Source: Solanum dulcamara
Taxonomy: Eukaryota; Streptophyta; Magnoliopsida; Solanales; Solanaceae
Reading direction: 5' to 3'
DNA: 64,000 bases
Assembly: GCF_947179165.1 (NCBI RefSeq)
Contig: NC_077237.1
Span: 59,230,023-59,294,022, forward strand
Positions 33,855 through 46,702 of the stretch are shown here, piece by piece. The notes under the pieces were generated by a model. It was not told the origin of the DNA, searched no databases, and was given only the letters and a program-made list of their open reading frames with translations. Position 1 is the first letter of the stretch. Every line of letters starts with the position of its first letter. Position numbers and translations under genes: made by a program.

Positions 33855-34536
33855 TTTATGTATTGAGATGCATTTATTACTATATATTATTTAAAGCATT
33901 TATATTATTATACTTCATCCTTTATTGAGTTTAGCCACTTTAGAGTGAGTCCCATAAGTTGAGTTGCGTTGATTTGAGTGACTTTCAGTAAGTTTCCTTT
34001 CAGTTATATTATATATACTCGTACATTCCATGTACTGACATTATTTGACCGGCATCATTTTATGATACAGGCACAAGTATTATAGATCATCAACATGCAC
34101 ACTGTTGAGTATCTACTTCTTCAATTTTGGTGAAACCTCTTTGCATTCGGAGGAGCTCCTTTCTTTCTAGTCATTCCTTTATTATTTAGTATTTCTTTGA
34201 GGTAGCCATGGACTTGTCTCGACACCTACTTATCAGTTTGTTATAGGCTTAATAGATAGAGTAGAGTTGACCAGAAGTATTTCTTCAGAGTCTGTTTTTA
34301 AATCATAATTTCATTAATGAGTTTATAATATTGAGTTACATTATACTTTGAGTATTTTCAATCTATTATGTATTTATTAATGATGATGTTTCTAAATTTC
34401 CACTTGAGTTAATTATCTATTTAGTCGAGTCTTCTGCTGAGTGATTGAATGAGTGATCAGACTAAGTGGTTCACTTGGGGCCAGAAATGATCTCTGAGTG
34501 CCAGCCACGCCTAGGGTACCCTCTTAGGGCATGACA

Positions 34537-35345
34537 AACTTGGTATCAGAGCACAGAGTTCAAGTGTCCTAGGGTGTCTATAAAGCTGTGTTAGTAGGAT
34601 CTTATTTATGGTCGTGAGGGCCCGACTTTTATAAATGAGGAACTGCAGACCTTTAAGAAAATTCTTCCTTCTTTCAAATTCTACATCGTGCGATAGAATT
34701 GTTTTCCAAGAAACTTATTCAGATTTGTGCGTTTCTCAGATTCGTTCAACTACCCCTCATAATCAAGGTGGTTGGAATAGTAAAACTCAGATCCCTATTG
34801 ATTAATTACTCTCTGATAAAGTTTTTTGATTTGTAAAGAGACTGCACTAGGCCTGAGAGGAGTCGATTAGTATGCATAAGTCTATTGATTTGAAAGAATG
34901 CACCCTCATTCATATGAATCGTGCATTCAGCAAGAGCAAGATGTAATCCCATACTCACTTCTCTAAAACCTTACTTCAGATGTTATTCTCGAGAAGAAAG
35001 TTATGTCTCTAAATTATTAGTGTCACCATCCAATGGAATATGATTTGAGGCATATTAAGCTATGATTCGTAGAATGATCCTAGAGCTAGAAAGATGGAGT
35101 TAGAGTAGTAGAAACCAAATAGTGAGAATGGTGGTTGATTGAGGAATATACCTAGAGTTAGGTATCTATAAGGTAAGTGATGGGGTGAAAAGTTAAGTCC
35201 CTTATGTTTTGATCAAAGAGTAGTAAGAATCGTGTACCTTCCATGATAGAAAGTAGAGGAAGAGTTGTTAGTTAGGATGAGTTAGAGTGAACTTGAACCT
35301 AGAGGGGAGTTTTTTGTTGAGATGTCATTATGTCGGTCAAGAGCA
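34537..35345 (+). mobile_element. internal leader of gypsy element D
   Basis: Begins with the primer-binding site AACTTGGTATCAGAGC (34537-34552). The following sequence is similar to the leader of the element at 57229 (GTGTCCTAGGGTGTCTAT here, GATTCCTAGGATATCTATG there). No clear gag domain can be read; many stops are present. It ends where a minus-strand LTR fragment starts. Confidence 0.55.
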
Positions 35346-36443
35346 AGTAGGCATATGCTTTATAAACTTTCAATTCAATATAACAAGACTAGGTGGGTTC
35401 AATTCGTATAACTTTCAAATACATTTAATGCATGAGAGTGATGAAAATGGATCATATGAAACATCTTAAACAACCCACCATGTACACTTTAAAACTACCT
35501 TTCATGCCTTCATTTAAGAACCCTAACAAAATAATTCATTTCATGAAATGTAGAGTCAATATATATCAATTTAAGTAAATAAACTTCAAATATACTATAA
35601 TATATGCATTTGAAATCATCATGTAAAAGCCTATAAGATTTCATCATTTTGAATTGAAATGCTAGGTTGAGAAATATTTGGACTCCATGGGTGGAAGGAC
35701 CCATGGATGAAAACCCCATACCTTGAAGAAATCTTGATGTTACATCCTAAATGGGGAGCTTGAATCCTTGAGATTGAGAGAAAATATGTTGGAGATGATT
35801 TGAGAGAGAAGAGGATGAAGTTTACGGTTTTAGGGAGGCAAAAGACCGAAAAAATGACCCTAAAACACATCCAAGTTCACCTATATATTTTCAGGGAATT
35901 GTCCAAGTTGTCCTTACTTGAAACTGAAAATTTTGAACTAACTGGGAGTAGGTATGCGATGCGGACTTGTTCCCCCACAGTTCATTTTTTCCCCAAAATT
36001 AACATTTGAGCCAAGATTGACCAAGTCTGTGATGCGGATTTGGCACGTACACTTTGGGTTAAGAGGACATAACTTTTTACTCCAAACTCCAAAAAATCCA
36101 ATCTTGGTGGAGTTTGAAAGAAAACTCAAATAATTTAAGTTGATAGGTCATAGGACACCTAGTTCGTAAAATAATAGGAGATATGGCTGTTTGAAGTTGA
36201 TCCTATCTTAGACTCATACAAAAACTTAGTAGATGGAAATTCTTTAGACTTGGGTTAGTGTTAGAGATCCCTTATGACCCTAAACCATATCTAATACACT
36301 CTAAATACTTAGTAATTGATGCTAACTTATATATATAATTAGAAGTCATCGAGTTCGAGACCAAACGGGTCCTCCAAAGCCATTTTCCCTTACTTTACCC
36401 TAGTATGACACATTCCAACATTAAAATCATGTGGGACCTTACA
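35346..36443 (-). repeat. gypsy LTR fragment (family G-like), 3' part missing
   Basis: On the minus strand it starts TGTAAGGTCCCACATG (36443) and includes the CCATGGGTGGAAGGACCCATGG palindrome-type block (35686-35707) and GACTAGGTGGGTTCAATTC (35385). The second half of the LTR is absent. It abuts element D's leader on the left. Confidence 0.6.
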
Positions 36444-36735
36444 TGTAGACTCGAGTCATCCTGTAGGGTCTGAGATTTCCTCCAGGGCCTAAAATCTGAA
36501 GTTTTTTGATGAGTCCTTTCTACAACTCATCTTATCCTCCAATAGTCGTAACATGTTCTAGTGGACTCGTTCCTTCCTCTAAATAAATTTTAAGCCTCAA
36601 GATAAGTCCTATGGGTCACTCCTACCACTCAGAGGAGTTTCTACAGCTCGTAGGTTGAGTCGTAGAACTCAAATCTAGCCCATTTACAAAAGTTTCCTTC
36701 ATTTCAACTTTTTGACTTACGAGTTCTTATACATA
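36444..36735 (-). repeat. short LTR-start fragment with CGTAG/GAGTC palindromes
   Basis: The words TAGACTCGAGTCATCC, CAGCTCGTAGG and TTGAGTCGTAGAACTC resemble the 5' palindrome zone of the family G LTRs (compare 25850-26170). Neither LTR terminus can be fixed. Weak call. Confidence 0.35.
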
Positions 36736-38202
36736 ATCATCATAAGAACTCATAACTTAACTGAAACTATGTGGGATAGGGCCTTAAACCAACATATAAG
36801 ACTATGCGATCTAATACATAGAATCCGATGACTCTTCCATCAAGACTTGGGAGGCTACCGTGCCAGGGCATACTCTATTAAGTAACTATTTTAACTAGGC
36901 TATGTGGAATCACTAGCTTTGCCATATTGGTGTATATAAATCTATGCGGGCAACGTACTTTGGGACTAAAGGTTGCTACTAGGATTCTCTTAGGTAACTA
37001 ACTGCATTAACAGACTGAACCCCACCTAAAAGTCCTCTCGATGCTTTATCAATATCCCAAAGGAACTCATAGAACATGATCATAAACATCATAGAGAAAG
37101 ATTATAACTAATATCAATCCATATTTATAAAATATCATAAGAATAACTCATCTAGCATCATCATAGTAAAATCATAGGATTAGCTCATCTATCATATAAC
37201 TCATGCAATGTGGGCGTAGGCCTTCCATCAATATATATCTTTGATCATAAAGATCTTTAGGGACTTAACTTGCCCTATCTTTAAATTTTCTTAAAATATC
37301 ATAGAATCATCATTCATGAACCTCTTTCCATAAAACATCTTTAATTCATATCATAAAGCTTTCATAGAATATAACTTAAAAATCATGATCATATCTCTTA
37401 AATCATACTAGAAACTAGTATATAGCATGGGTCATTGAAAGTCAACTTAAAATTATGCAATATGATGTGAATTATGTATAATTAGACTAATAACATTGAA
37501 GAGTATCATAATTGAGAAGACCTAATGCAAATCATAAAATTAGGACTTTTAATTGAAGAAATCATAATAGAATTGAGAAGAAACCTTTGGGATTCCTTGG
37601 GTGAAAGGAACCCATGGATGAAGTACCACATACCTTGACCTTGATGATCCCTAACTTGAAGAGAAAGCTTAAACTTGAAGAAATTCCCTTGAATTGCTTT
37701 TAGAAGAAGAAGACCTTAGAGAGAAAACTTGGGAGAGAAGGTTTTGTACTTTAGTCATTATGGAGAGAATGAGAGGGTTAGAAGACTTTAAGGTAGTTAA
37801 TAGGCTGGAATTTAGCCTTACAAACCATCCTCATTCATTAAAGAAATATAGGGAAAAGACTTAAATAACCCTCACTTAAAACTAGAAATTAGGATTCACG
37901 GAGGACCCACCACAGTCTGTTACCTTCACCACAGTCTGTGGTGGTGACTGTGATGTATGCCTTGGACCTTGAGAAATGGGAAAATCTTCAAGACCCCCTT
38001 CACGGAGACCATGATGGTCCATGAAGTTCACTACAACCTATAGTAGGGGTTGTAGTGGTGATCCTGACAGGAGGCTATGCAGATGTGACCACCACAGCCC
38101 GTGATGCTTTCATGGTCATCACCTGGTGACAAAAATTACAATTTTCTAGAGATTCATCTTTTGATCCTGATTTTAGAGCTTTTCAACTTTCGGGGTCTTA
38201 CA
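36736..38202 (-). repeat. 3' LTR of gypsy element H, truncated
   Basis: Starts TGTAAGACCCCGAAAGTTG at 38202 (minus strand). The 5' part carries a cluster of CACCACAGTCTGTGGTGG-type palindromes (37900-38110). Further on are TTGGGTGAAAGGAACCCATG (37598) and ACTATGTGGGATAGGGCC (36768). The end is missing beyond about 36736. Confidence 0.75.
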
Positions 38203-38579
38203 ATATCTCCCCTTAGGATCATTCATCCTCAAATGGGACTCAAGATAGCATGAATGGAATAGAAAAGGAACATAACAACCCTATATGAATGAAAAACATC
38301 TCGATAATGCATAAAACATGAAACCTTTAATCTCAAGCGAAAATATGACTTTAAAACTTATTTCATAAACATGAATGTGTATGAAACCATGAGAACAACT
38401 GAAACATATGGTCTAGGCTGACTGGATCTTGAAGGAACTAAATACCTCAACTAGGCACGGAAGGAAATATATAAGGATATCGGGACATTATATCGGCTTC
38501 GACTTCCTATGCACCTCAACCTCTTGGTTCCTCCATAATGCTTTAATTGAAGCTATTTCTTTGTTTCTCAACTTTCTAA

Positions 38580-41220
38580 CTTATCGGTCCAAGATCTCAA
38601 TCGAAACCTTTTCATATGAAAAACTCTTTTTAAACTCAATGTTGTCTGATGGAACAATGGAGCTAGGATCACCAAAAAACTTCCTCAATAATGACAGATG
38701 GAACACCAAATGCACCAATGCAAAATCTAAAGGCAAATCCAATTCATAAGCCACCTTACAAATTCGCCTCAAAATCTAATATGGGCCAACATAGATGGGA
38801 CTTAGTTTCCCCTTCTTACCAAAATGCATCACACCCTTCATGGGTGAAATTTTAAAGTAAACCCAATCATTAACCTCACCTTCAAGTTCCCTTCTTCTCA
38901 CATCTGAATAAGACTTTTGTCGGCTTTGGGTTATCTTCAATATTTCTCGAATGAGTCTAATCTTCTCCATATCCTAAAATACCAACTCGGTTCCTATTAA
39001 AGCAACTTCACTAACCTCGAACCAACCGATTGGGGATTTACACCACTACCATACAAAGCCTCAAATGGAGCCATCTAAATATTACAATGATAACTATTAT
39101 ACTAAGCAAACTCTATTAATGGACAATTATCATCCCAATTTTCTTTAAAATCAATAATACATGCTCTTAATATATCCTCTAATGTCTAAATGGTACACTC
39201 GACCTGATTATCCATTTGTGGGTAAAAATATGTACTAAGCTTCACTTGAGTACCGAGACCCTTTAGGAAGGATCTCTAAAACTGAGTACCTCAATCCAAA
39301 ATGATAGACAATGGAACACCATAAAGCTTAACCAATTCTTGGATATACAATCTATCATAGGCCTGGTTGAATATGAAGTCTTAATAGGAAGAAAATGAGT
39401 CAACTTAGTCATTTAGTCAATAATCACCCAAATAGAGTCATGTTGCCTATGAGTACAAGACAAACCAATAACGAATTCCATTTTCAAGGCTTTGCACTTC
39501 CAAGTAGGAATCTTAATGTCTTGAGCCAAACCTCCCAGTTTTTGGTTCTCAACTTTCACTTGTTGGCAATTAGGACACTTAGCCACGAATTTTGTAAAAT
39601 CTCTTTTCATGCCATTCCACCAATACACTTTTCTCAAATTTCGATACATGTTTGTGGAATCAGGATGAATAAAATACCGCAAACTATGAGCTTTGGAAAA
39701 TATCATATCTTTCAACATTTCCATATTTGGAACACACAATCATCCTTGATATCTCAGAACATTATCACCCCCTTGGGAGAAAGCCTCAATGGTTTTTTTG
39801 GAAACCACTTTCTTCAATTCAACCAAACCAAGATCACTATCTTCAATTTGATTAGTTGCATAATAACACAACCATTCTTGGAGTTGACTTATCGAATACC
39901 CAAACGGGCTAATCAATGCACATCCTAAACTAGCTCTTTCTTCTCACCCTCAATATGGGCAACACTATACATGGAAAATCTACTAAGAGCGTCAACTACC
40001 ACATTTGCTTTACCCAGATGGTATAGCGCACTCATGTCATAATCCTTTAACATCTCAAGCCATCTCCTTTGTATAAGGTTTAAGTCATTTTGAGTGAACA
40101 CATATTTCAAACTCTTGCGATCAGTGAAAACATCCACATAGATACCTAGAGATAGTGTCTCCATAACTTCAAAGCAAATACCACCTCCGCCAACTCCAAG
40201 TCATGAGTCGGGTAATTCTTCTCATGTTCCTTGAGTTGCCTTAAAGAACAAGCTATCTCTTTATCATTTTGCATTAGAACACAACCAAGAACAATTCGTG
40301 AAGCATCACAATACACAAAAAACCCATCGAAACCTTCTAGTAGAGTCAACATCAGAGCAGAGGTAAGCCTATCCTTTAACTCTTGGAAGCTTTTTTCACA
40401 TGCCTTGGACCATTGGAACTTCACTATCTTTTAAGTCAAAGTAGTCAAGGGAAATGCAATGGAAGAAAAACCTTCCACAAACCGTATATAATGATCGGCT
40501 GAGCCTAAGAAACTTTGAATATCAGAAGGAGTCAATGGTCAAGGCTAATTCTTAACCACCTCAGTCTTTTTTGGATCATACATAATTCCTTCTCCGAAAC
40601 TAATGTGACCAAGGAATGCAACTGACCTTAACCAAAATTCACATTTACTAAACTTTCCATACAACTGACGGTCCTTGATAATTTGTAATATAATCCTCAA
40701 ATGATCGGCATGCTCTTCCTCACTCCGAGAATACATCAAAATATTATCAATGAACACAATCATGAACAATCCAAGTATTTCTTGAACACCTTGTTCATCA
40801 AATCCATTAAATCTGAAGGGATATTCGTTAGTCCAAATGTCATAACCAATAATTCAAAGTGACTATACCGAGTTCTAAAAGCTATCTTCGGAATATCATA
40901 CTACCTTACTCGGTGTTGATGATAACCCAATCAAAAATAGATCTTTAAAAAGTAGCTTGCTCCTTGAAGTTGATCGAACAAGTCATTAATACTTGGAATG
41001 GAATACTTATTCTTAATTTTTACTTTGTTCAATTGCCGATAATCAAGACACATACAAAGAGAACCATTCTTCTTTCTGACAGAGAACCGAAGCACCCCAT
41101 TGAGAGATACTCGGTCTAATAAAACCCTTATCTAGGAAATTCTTTAACTAATCCTTCAACTCCTTTAATTCTGCTGGATCTATGCGGTGAGGAGGAATAG
41201 AGCTAGGCTGAGTATCGGTG
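38580..41220 (-). pseudogene. gypsy pol: RT, RNase H, integrase, C-terminal region (element H)
   Basis: Order on the minus strand: IPPHRIDPAELKELKD (41190-41148) leads into RT. The catalytic loop reads [20 protein letters not shown] (40770-40710): the second Asp of the usual DD pair is Asn, so this polymerase would be inactive even without stops. Thumb and RNase H follow ([82 protein letters not shown]). Integrase starts with the HHCC-type segment HPDSTNMYRNLRKVYWWNGM and KRDFTKFVAKCPNCQQVK (39670-39560), then WKCKALKMEFVIGLSCTH. The C-terminus has YFKISPMKGVMHFGKKGKLS (GPF/Y-type module) and YELDLPLDFALVHLVFHLSL, LRKFFGDPSSIVP. It then stops at ILDR, where a chromodomain normally begins. Many stops are present. 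Confidence 0.88.
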
Positions 41221-41399
41221 AAGAGATCGATAAAGAAGTCTATTCCCCTTTTGGGAGGAATACCTAGGAGATCACCGGACAAAATATCCGAAAACTCATT
41301 AACAACTGAAACTGACTCAAGACTAGGTATTTCAGAGTTAGTATCACTAACCCGTACTAGATGATATATGCAGCCTTTGGAAATCATTTTCCATGATTT

Positions 41400-42110
41400 A
41401 AGGCGTGAGATGAATTGACCCTTAAACACGAAATTACTACCTTTCCATTCTATGATGGGCTCATTAGGAAACTGAAACTTAACCACATGGGTTCTATAAT
41501 ATATAGAGGCATAACATGCATGAAGACTTTCAATACCAAGAATAATATCAAAATCAGTCATATCAAGCTCTACTAGGTCAACGGAGGTGACTTTATGAAA
41601 AACTAAAACTGAACAATTTCTAAAGACTCTTTTAGCCACAACTAAATTACCAACCAGAGTATAGACCGGATAAGGCTCTAGCAAGATCAAGGGACTAATA
41701 ATGAATCTCATAGAAAGATACAGAGTAACAAATGATAGAGTAGCACCCGGATCTAATAATGCATAAACATCAAAGTCAAAGACTTTGAACATACCAGTGA
41801 CAACGTTTGGGGAATCCTCTAGATCCTAACGAGTCTGAAGGGCATAAAATTTGTTTTGGAAGTGAACGCAACCTGAAGTGGTAGCACCTGATCAGGATGA
41901 CCGGTAGGCTGAGTCTGAACTTGGGGTCTAGCCCCACCCCTACACTCCTTTGCATGATGACCGGGCTTTCCACACTTGAAACAAACATCTAATTCCTCTA
42001 ATCACTCTCGTCTATAGTTTTTCCCATACTTTTTGCATGGAAGGATAACATGACCACCCTTGCCTTAGAAATTGGTACCTTATCCTTCACAAAGTTAATT
42101 AGGTGGTGCA
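41400..42110 (-). pseudogene. gypsy gag zinc knuckle and protease (element H)
   Basis: CFKCGKPGHHAKECRGGAR (41990-41930) is a complete CCHC zinc knuckle as in retroviral nucleocapsid. After a frameshift, FKVFDFDVYALLDPGATLSF and VTLYLSMRF (41790-41700) give the protease; the catalytic D-S-G is changed to D-P-G. VYTLVGNLVVAKRVFRN, LVFHKVTSVDLVELDMTDF and DIILGIESLHACYASIYYRT follow, then EWKGSNFVFKGQFISRLKSW and KMISKGCIYHLVRVSD as linker to RT. The linker is kept here but deleted in the element at 19386-24825. Confidence 0.85.
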
Positions 42111-42902
42111 GACATGGAAGTGATGTGGTGCTTACCTTGAAGGACTTCTTTTTTGTTATATGTGAGTTAAATCACAAACCAATATATTGAATAAGAGAAA
42201 AGATAATCCTGAATATGAATCTCTATGTAACTAAATATGAATTTATATAGGCAACATATAGAAAATTAAAAGAAAAACTTGAAAAAAAAACATTTCTTAC
42301 CTTCATATACTTCTTTTTTTGTTACATGTTACTTAATTCACAAATCAATATGATGAAGAGGAGAAAGGATAATCTTGTGTGTAAATGTTCTAAAAACTAA
42401 AAATGAATTTATATAGGCAAATAGAGGAATACCATAAGACACCATAAACTTACAATTTAAAGTTTGGAGGTTATGGACATGAAAATTATGGGGTTATGAA
42501 TATTATTACAAGTAAAAATTAAAGAGGTGTAAATCATGAGTAATTACTCCTTGTAAATAAATTAAATAATAAAAATATAAATTCTTAAAATATTATCATT
42601 TTATGATTAGAAGAAAGGAACAAAAAAGAAAAAAAATGAAAATATTAAAAGTAGAAATTAAAGATATGTGAGTTATGAATAATTTTTTCTTGTAAATTGG
42701 CATGTGAAGAGTCTTTGTTCTAAATGTTCCTCCATTAATAAAATATTTATTTGTAATAAATTAAGTAGTTTACTTTTACAATACAATAATTAATTTAAAT
42801 AAGAAAAAAACATAAAAAATGAGAAAGAAGATAAATGCAAATGAGGGTTATAGAGAGGTGCCACATCACCCTATCTATGTTTTTCCTTTATATTATATAT
42901 AG
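42111..42902. other. AT-rich DNA with a 165-bp direct duplication
   Basis: CTTACCTTGAAGGACTTC starts at 42131 and CTTACCTTCATATACTTC at 42296; the intervening words (TTTTTTGTTA, TTAAATCACAAA, GATAATC, ATGAATTTATATAGGCAA) recur in order, giving two diverged units with a 165-bp period. The rest is AT-rich without coding signal; the end GGTGCCACATCACCCTATC (42861) is GC-richer. It separates the gag remnant of element H from an LTR piece of the same family, so it may be a separate non-coding insertion. Confidence 0.55.
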
Positions 42903-43645
42903 ATGTAGGCAAAAAGTATGCATTAGTACATATAATGTATTAAGTATGTGAGAATATGCATGAATAATAACATAAGACAAATGAATATGAATCATGGGAT
43001 GTAAGACCAATATTTTGAAAACATGTGTAAAGTCATGAAAATATTAAAACACTTATCTCATTGGTCAATGCATCAAAAGAATCTCATAATCATCATAAGA
43101 ACTTATAAATCAATTGAAACTATGTGGGATAGGACCTTTAACCGACATAATGTGAGCTAATACATGGAATCCGATGACTCCTACATTGAGACAGGGGAGG
43201 CTACCTTGCCATGGCATACTCAATTAAGTAACTCTTTTAACTGGGCTATGTGGATCCACTAGCTTCTCTATATTGGCATATGTAAACCTACGCGGAGAAC
43301 ATAGTTTGGGACTAAAGGTTGCTACTAGGATTCTCTTGGGTAACTAACTTCGCTACTGGACCGAATCTCGCCTAAAAGTCCTCTCAGTTCTTATTAAATA
43401 TCCCAATAGAACTAATAAAACATGATCATAAACATCATAGGAAAGATAATAACTAATATCAATCCATCTTTATAAAATATCATAAGAATAGCTCATCTAG
43501 TATCATCACAGTAAAATCAAAAGATTAGCTCATATATCATATAACTCATGCAATGTGGATGTAGGCCTTTCATCATTACATATATTTGATCATAAAAATC
43601 TTTAGGGACATAACTTATCCTATATTTAACTTTGCTTGAAACTTA
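42903..43645 (-). repeat. gypsy LTR fragment, family H/J
   Basis: Matches the H LTR along GGGATAGGACCTTTAACCG (43127), ATCCGATGACTCCTACATTG (43168), GGGTAACTAAC (43349) and AGCTCATCTAGTATCATC (43490). It contains CATTAGTACATATAATGTAT (42921), the AGTAC block; the hairpin next to it survives only as the half GATGTAGG at 42902-42909. Both LTR termini are missing. It might be what is left of the 5' LTR of element H. Confidence 0.65.
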
Positions 43646-43772
43646 GACAATTAATTGATGGAACAAAATCAAAGGGCTTACCTTAATTGGCCAAACCCGT
43701 AACTCTCTTTCCCCTTTCTTTTGTTTTTTCTCTCAAGTCTTTCTAAGTTTCTCCAAGGAAAAATGACTTAAT

Positions 43773-46534
43773 TGTCCCAACCCAACTCTGTAGGTCGTGA
43801 CTGGTCTCTGATTTGGGCACCTATACATACCCTTATCCCCATTGAGTATGTTAGAAGAATAAAAAAATGAGGAAATCAAAATATATTGCTAAAGAGCGCA
43901 CAAAAATAGATGTGGCACACGAAGGACGTCATTAAACACAAGCCCAAAACACCTATACAGAACCCACAACACAAGTCTACAGACCCTTACAGAACGATAG
44001 CATAATCATATGATGGGACAGGGCCCCATCGTACCCTTAATCAATATGTGCAAATGTACAATAGAAAAAGTTAGTACCAAAATAGGGCTCCTGACAAAAG
44101 AGCACAACTAACCAACAAAGTGGATTTCCTAAGAGAGCGGATCAGCAAACTGAGCATTGTACCTGCGGGCATGTAACGCAGCCCCCTGAAGAAAGGGGGG
44201 TCAGTACGGAAAATGTATTGAATATGTAAAGTACGGATTGTAATAACTAAAGTCATTACCAAAATAGAATGTGCAAAAATGAGGGAAATATCTAGAATAT
44301 CATAGTGCTTATCATAAACACAGATAGTGCATGTAGAAAAATATATGCCATATCCGGCCCTATTATGGGACTTGATGAAAAAAATATGGTCGCCACCTCG
44401 TCACTGGCGCCACAGCACAACATATATCCAAAGTAGGGAATATCTCTGTAACAAATCATATCATATCAGGTGATCATATCAGATCATATCATATCATATG
44501 TGTATATGGCACATCATAACTCCACAAATTCCATGTACAGGTCATACCTGCCCCCTCACGTCGGGCCACGACGAACAATGCAGAGAGGTACGCACAATAA
44601 CAAACCTGGCCTAGGCTTAGTGAAAGAAGCATTGAGGCATCCACGAGTGGATTAGTGAGAACTATATATAATTTAAATCATATTTGAGACTCAATGAAAT
44701 AATCAAAATAAGCTATCGTTCAAAATCAAGACAAGAGTCATATCAAGTACCCTTTTGAAAGTCGCTATGGATTATATCAAAATAGAACTTTTGGAATCAT
44801 ATACTTGTATCCAAGCGTAATAAAATATCTTTTGGAAATCAAGAAATTGGCCATCCTAGTGGCTCTAGGAATAGGAACTTCCTTGGAATCATATAAAATT
44901 CATATATTTGTTTCATAAAGACCATGCCAAAAGAAAGATTAGCTTTTCATACTTATATCAAAACATTCCAAGAGAAGGAATAAGATTTACATACTTATGC
45001 CAAAAATATGCCAAAAGAAGGAAACGTTAGCTTTACATACCTCTTACGGATTACTCTTAACACGTTCTCCTCGTCGTCTCTTGTAATATGAAAGTAATTC
45101 TAAGGTTAGTGACCTTTGACTTTCCATCTTGTAATTCTACCACCAATTATCCCTAGGAACCAATTCCTTATTCACCTTTCTCGACTAGTCTATTAGTTAG
45201 TTGGAAGTTACCAGAATTTGGGCTGCATCTCCCCTATAATCTTGCCCTATCCAAATTATAACCTTAGAATCCATATTACCCACACTAAATATAAGCCAAT
45301 ACACGACCATACCACTGCAACATTACCCAAAGCAAGTCCCAAACAGCCTGTTCAAAACTACGATACCAAAAGAGGGTTTTTAATCTCTATTTCATAAAAC
45401 CTTTAACCATACGTAACGGGGGGTTGTATGGATGAAAACAGAAGATCCCACACCCCTTTTAGAACACTTTCCATTCCTTCAACACACAATCAAAACACCT
45501 TTAAGCGCAGCACAACAACCACAACACACTACTCCACTTCGATTTAACTATAACGACCTTAGTTTAGTTTATTTCTAACGTCAAGCATCCTTGTGCAATA
45601 TTTATACTTCCAGCCACATATAAGACGTGTAATACACTCCATAACAACACCATAAACTCCAAATTGAAATAAAAACCCTTACCTTACCAGAAATTAGCCA
45701 AAGCTTGCCAAAACTCTCCTCGGAAGTTCCTTAATTGCGGCTAAAACATTGTGGCTATTTGCTATCCATTTTATGCTGCTACAAAACATAAATTTAAATT
45801 ATTAACACCTTCATATAATTGTGGTATACCCTAAAAAATTAATTCACAGAAAGAAATTGGGGCTTACCTTTCACTTTGGCCAAGCCGTCGCCCCTCTCTC
45901 TTAGCCTCCTAGGGTTTCCTTTTCTTTTCCTTTAAGTTCAAGGATGTTTTGTGAGAAATTCAGCCTTAATACACGTGTATATACATGTACTTAGGAGGTG
46001 ACATGTGGTATCCCCCTAGGGGTGATATGTGGCAGCCTCCTAGGGTGCCACCTCATCCATGCATCCAATCCAAAGCCACCACATGGCAGCGTGGGACCCA
46101 CCTCAAGTAGGTATGTCACCTACTTGGTCCATGTAGGTGCATCTCCTACTTAGTCCAAGTAGGTGCTATGTCTCCTTATTTCTCTTCTGTGGGTTCGTAA
46201 TATCGTCTCACTTTAAGAGCCTATGTATCCCTTGCTACTTAAGCTCGATGTGCATTCAAGTAACTTAGTTATGTAAGATGTCCAACTCGGTGGTGTACGT
46301 GTGTAATTCGAGTCCTACGACCCATTACTTGGCCTCCAACTCCTTCTGAATTCTTATAACCCTATTTCCAATCTTCTCTATTATTGGGGTATCTCATTCT
46401 CCCCACCTTAGAGTTGTTTGATAGTGTTATAGATTATCCGACTCACATGATGACTTCTAAGAAACTTAAGAACCTTTCCAGAAACTTAAGAAGATTAAGA
46501 AGCATTCCAAGGTACCAAAGTATGGGGTGTAACA
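43773..46534 (-). mobile_element. Ty3/gypsy solo LTR (family A), TSD TTAAT
   Basis: On the minus strand it starts TGTTACACCCCATACTTTG (46534) and ends GGGTTGGGACA (43773). Perfect 5-bp duplications TTAAT lie at 43768-43772 and 46535-46539. At 2762 bp and with no internal domain it is a complete solo LTR, the best-preserved of its family here. It is inserted in an older LTR of the same family and strand. The 3' module (hairpin CCCCC/GGGGG at 44182-44199 and TCAGTACGGAAAATG) and GATAT repeat (44455-44500) match the copy at 9136-13672. Confidence 0.9.
46117..46165. repeat. two 23-bp palindromes in solo LTR
   Basis: Two imperfect copies of the palindrome with arms CACCTACTTGG and CCAAGTAGGTG, at 46117-46139 and 46143-46165. 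They correspond to the four-unit array at 46703-46804. Confidence 0.8.
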
Positions 46535-46702
46535 TTAATAACTTCTTAGTAATCTTAACATGTATATATATGCTCCCTTAAAGTGTGACATGTGGCAGCC
46601 CCTAGGGGTGACACATGCCCATCCCTTAGGGCGCCACCTCATCCATGTACCCAATCCAAAGCTTCCACGTGGCAGCATGAGGTCCACCCCAAATAGGTGA
46701 TT

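Larger units (their letters stand above)
28704..34536 (+). mobile_element. 5' LTR of gypsy element D, split by element B
   Basis: LTR start TGTAATACCCCCC at 28704; LTR end GGGCATGACA at 34536, followed by a primer-binding site. Its own sequence is 28704-30296 and about 33855-34536 (about 2.3 kb). A relative of the right part is at 56637-57228 and shows about 160 bp that are missing here next to element B. Near the 3' end lie TACTCGTACATTCCATGTAC (34016-34035) and an imperfect hairpin with ATCAT/ATGAT core (34049-34071). Confidence 0.75.
36736..42110 (-). mobile_element. Ty3/gypsy chromovirus H: gag zinc knuckle to 3' LTR
   Basis: On the minus strand: gag end (42110-41900), protease (41792-41400), RT (41220-40440), RNase H (40424-39925), integrase (39739-38776), chromodomain-side C-terminus (38772-38580), spacer with a polypurine-like CCTAAGGGGAGATA (38203-38220), and the 3' LTR from 38202. 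The LTR runs only to about 36736 and lacks its TGACA end. The 5' LTR and most of gag are missing. It is the same family as the plus-strand element at 47013-50777. Confidence 0.85.

Noticed and set aside
39395..39928. Plus-strand open frame of 177 codons
   Set aside because: It is antisense to the gypsy integrase of element H, whose zinc-domain and core motifs read on the minus strand.
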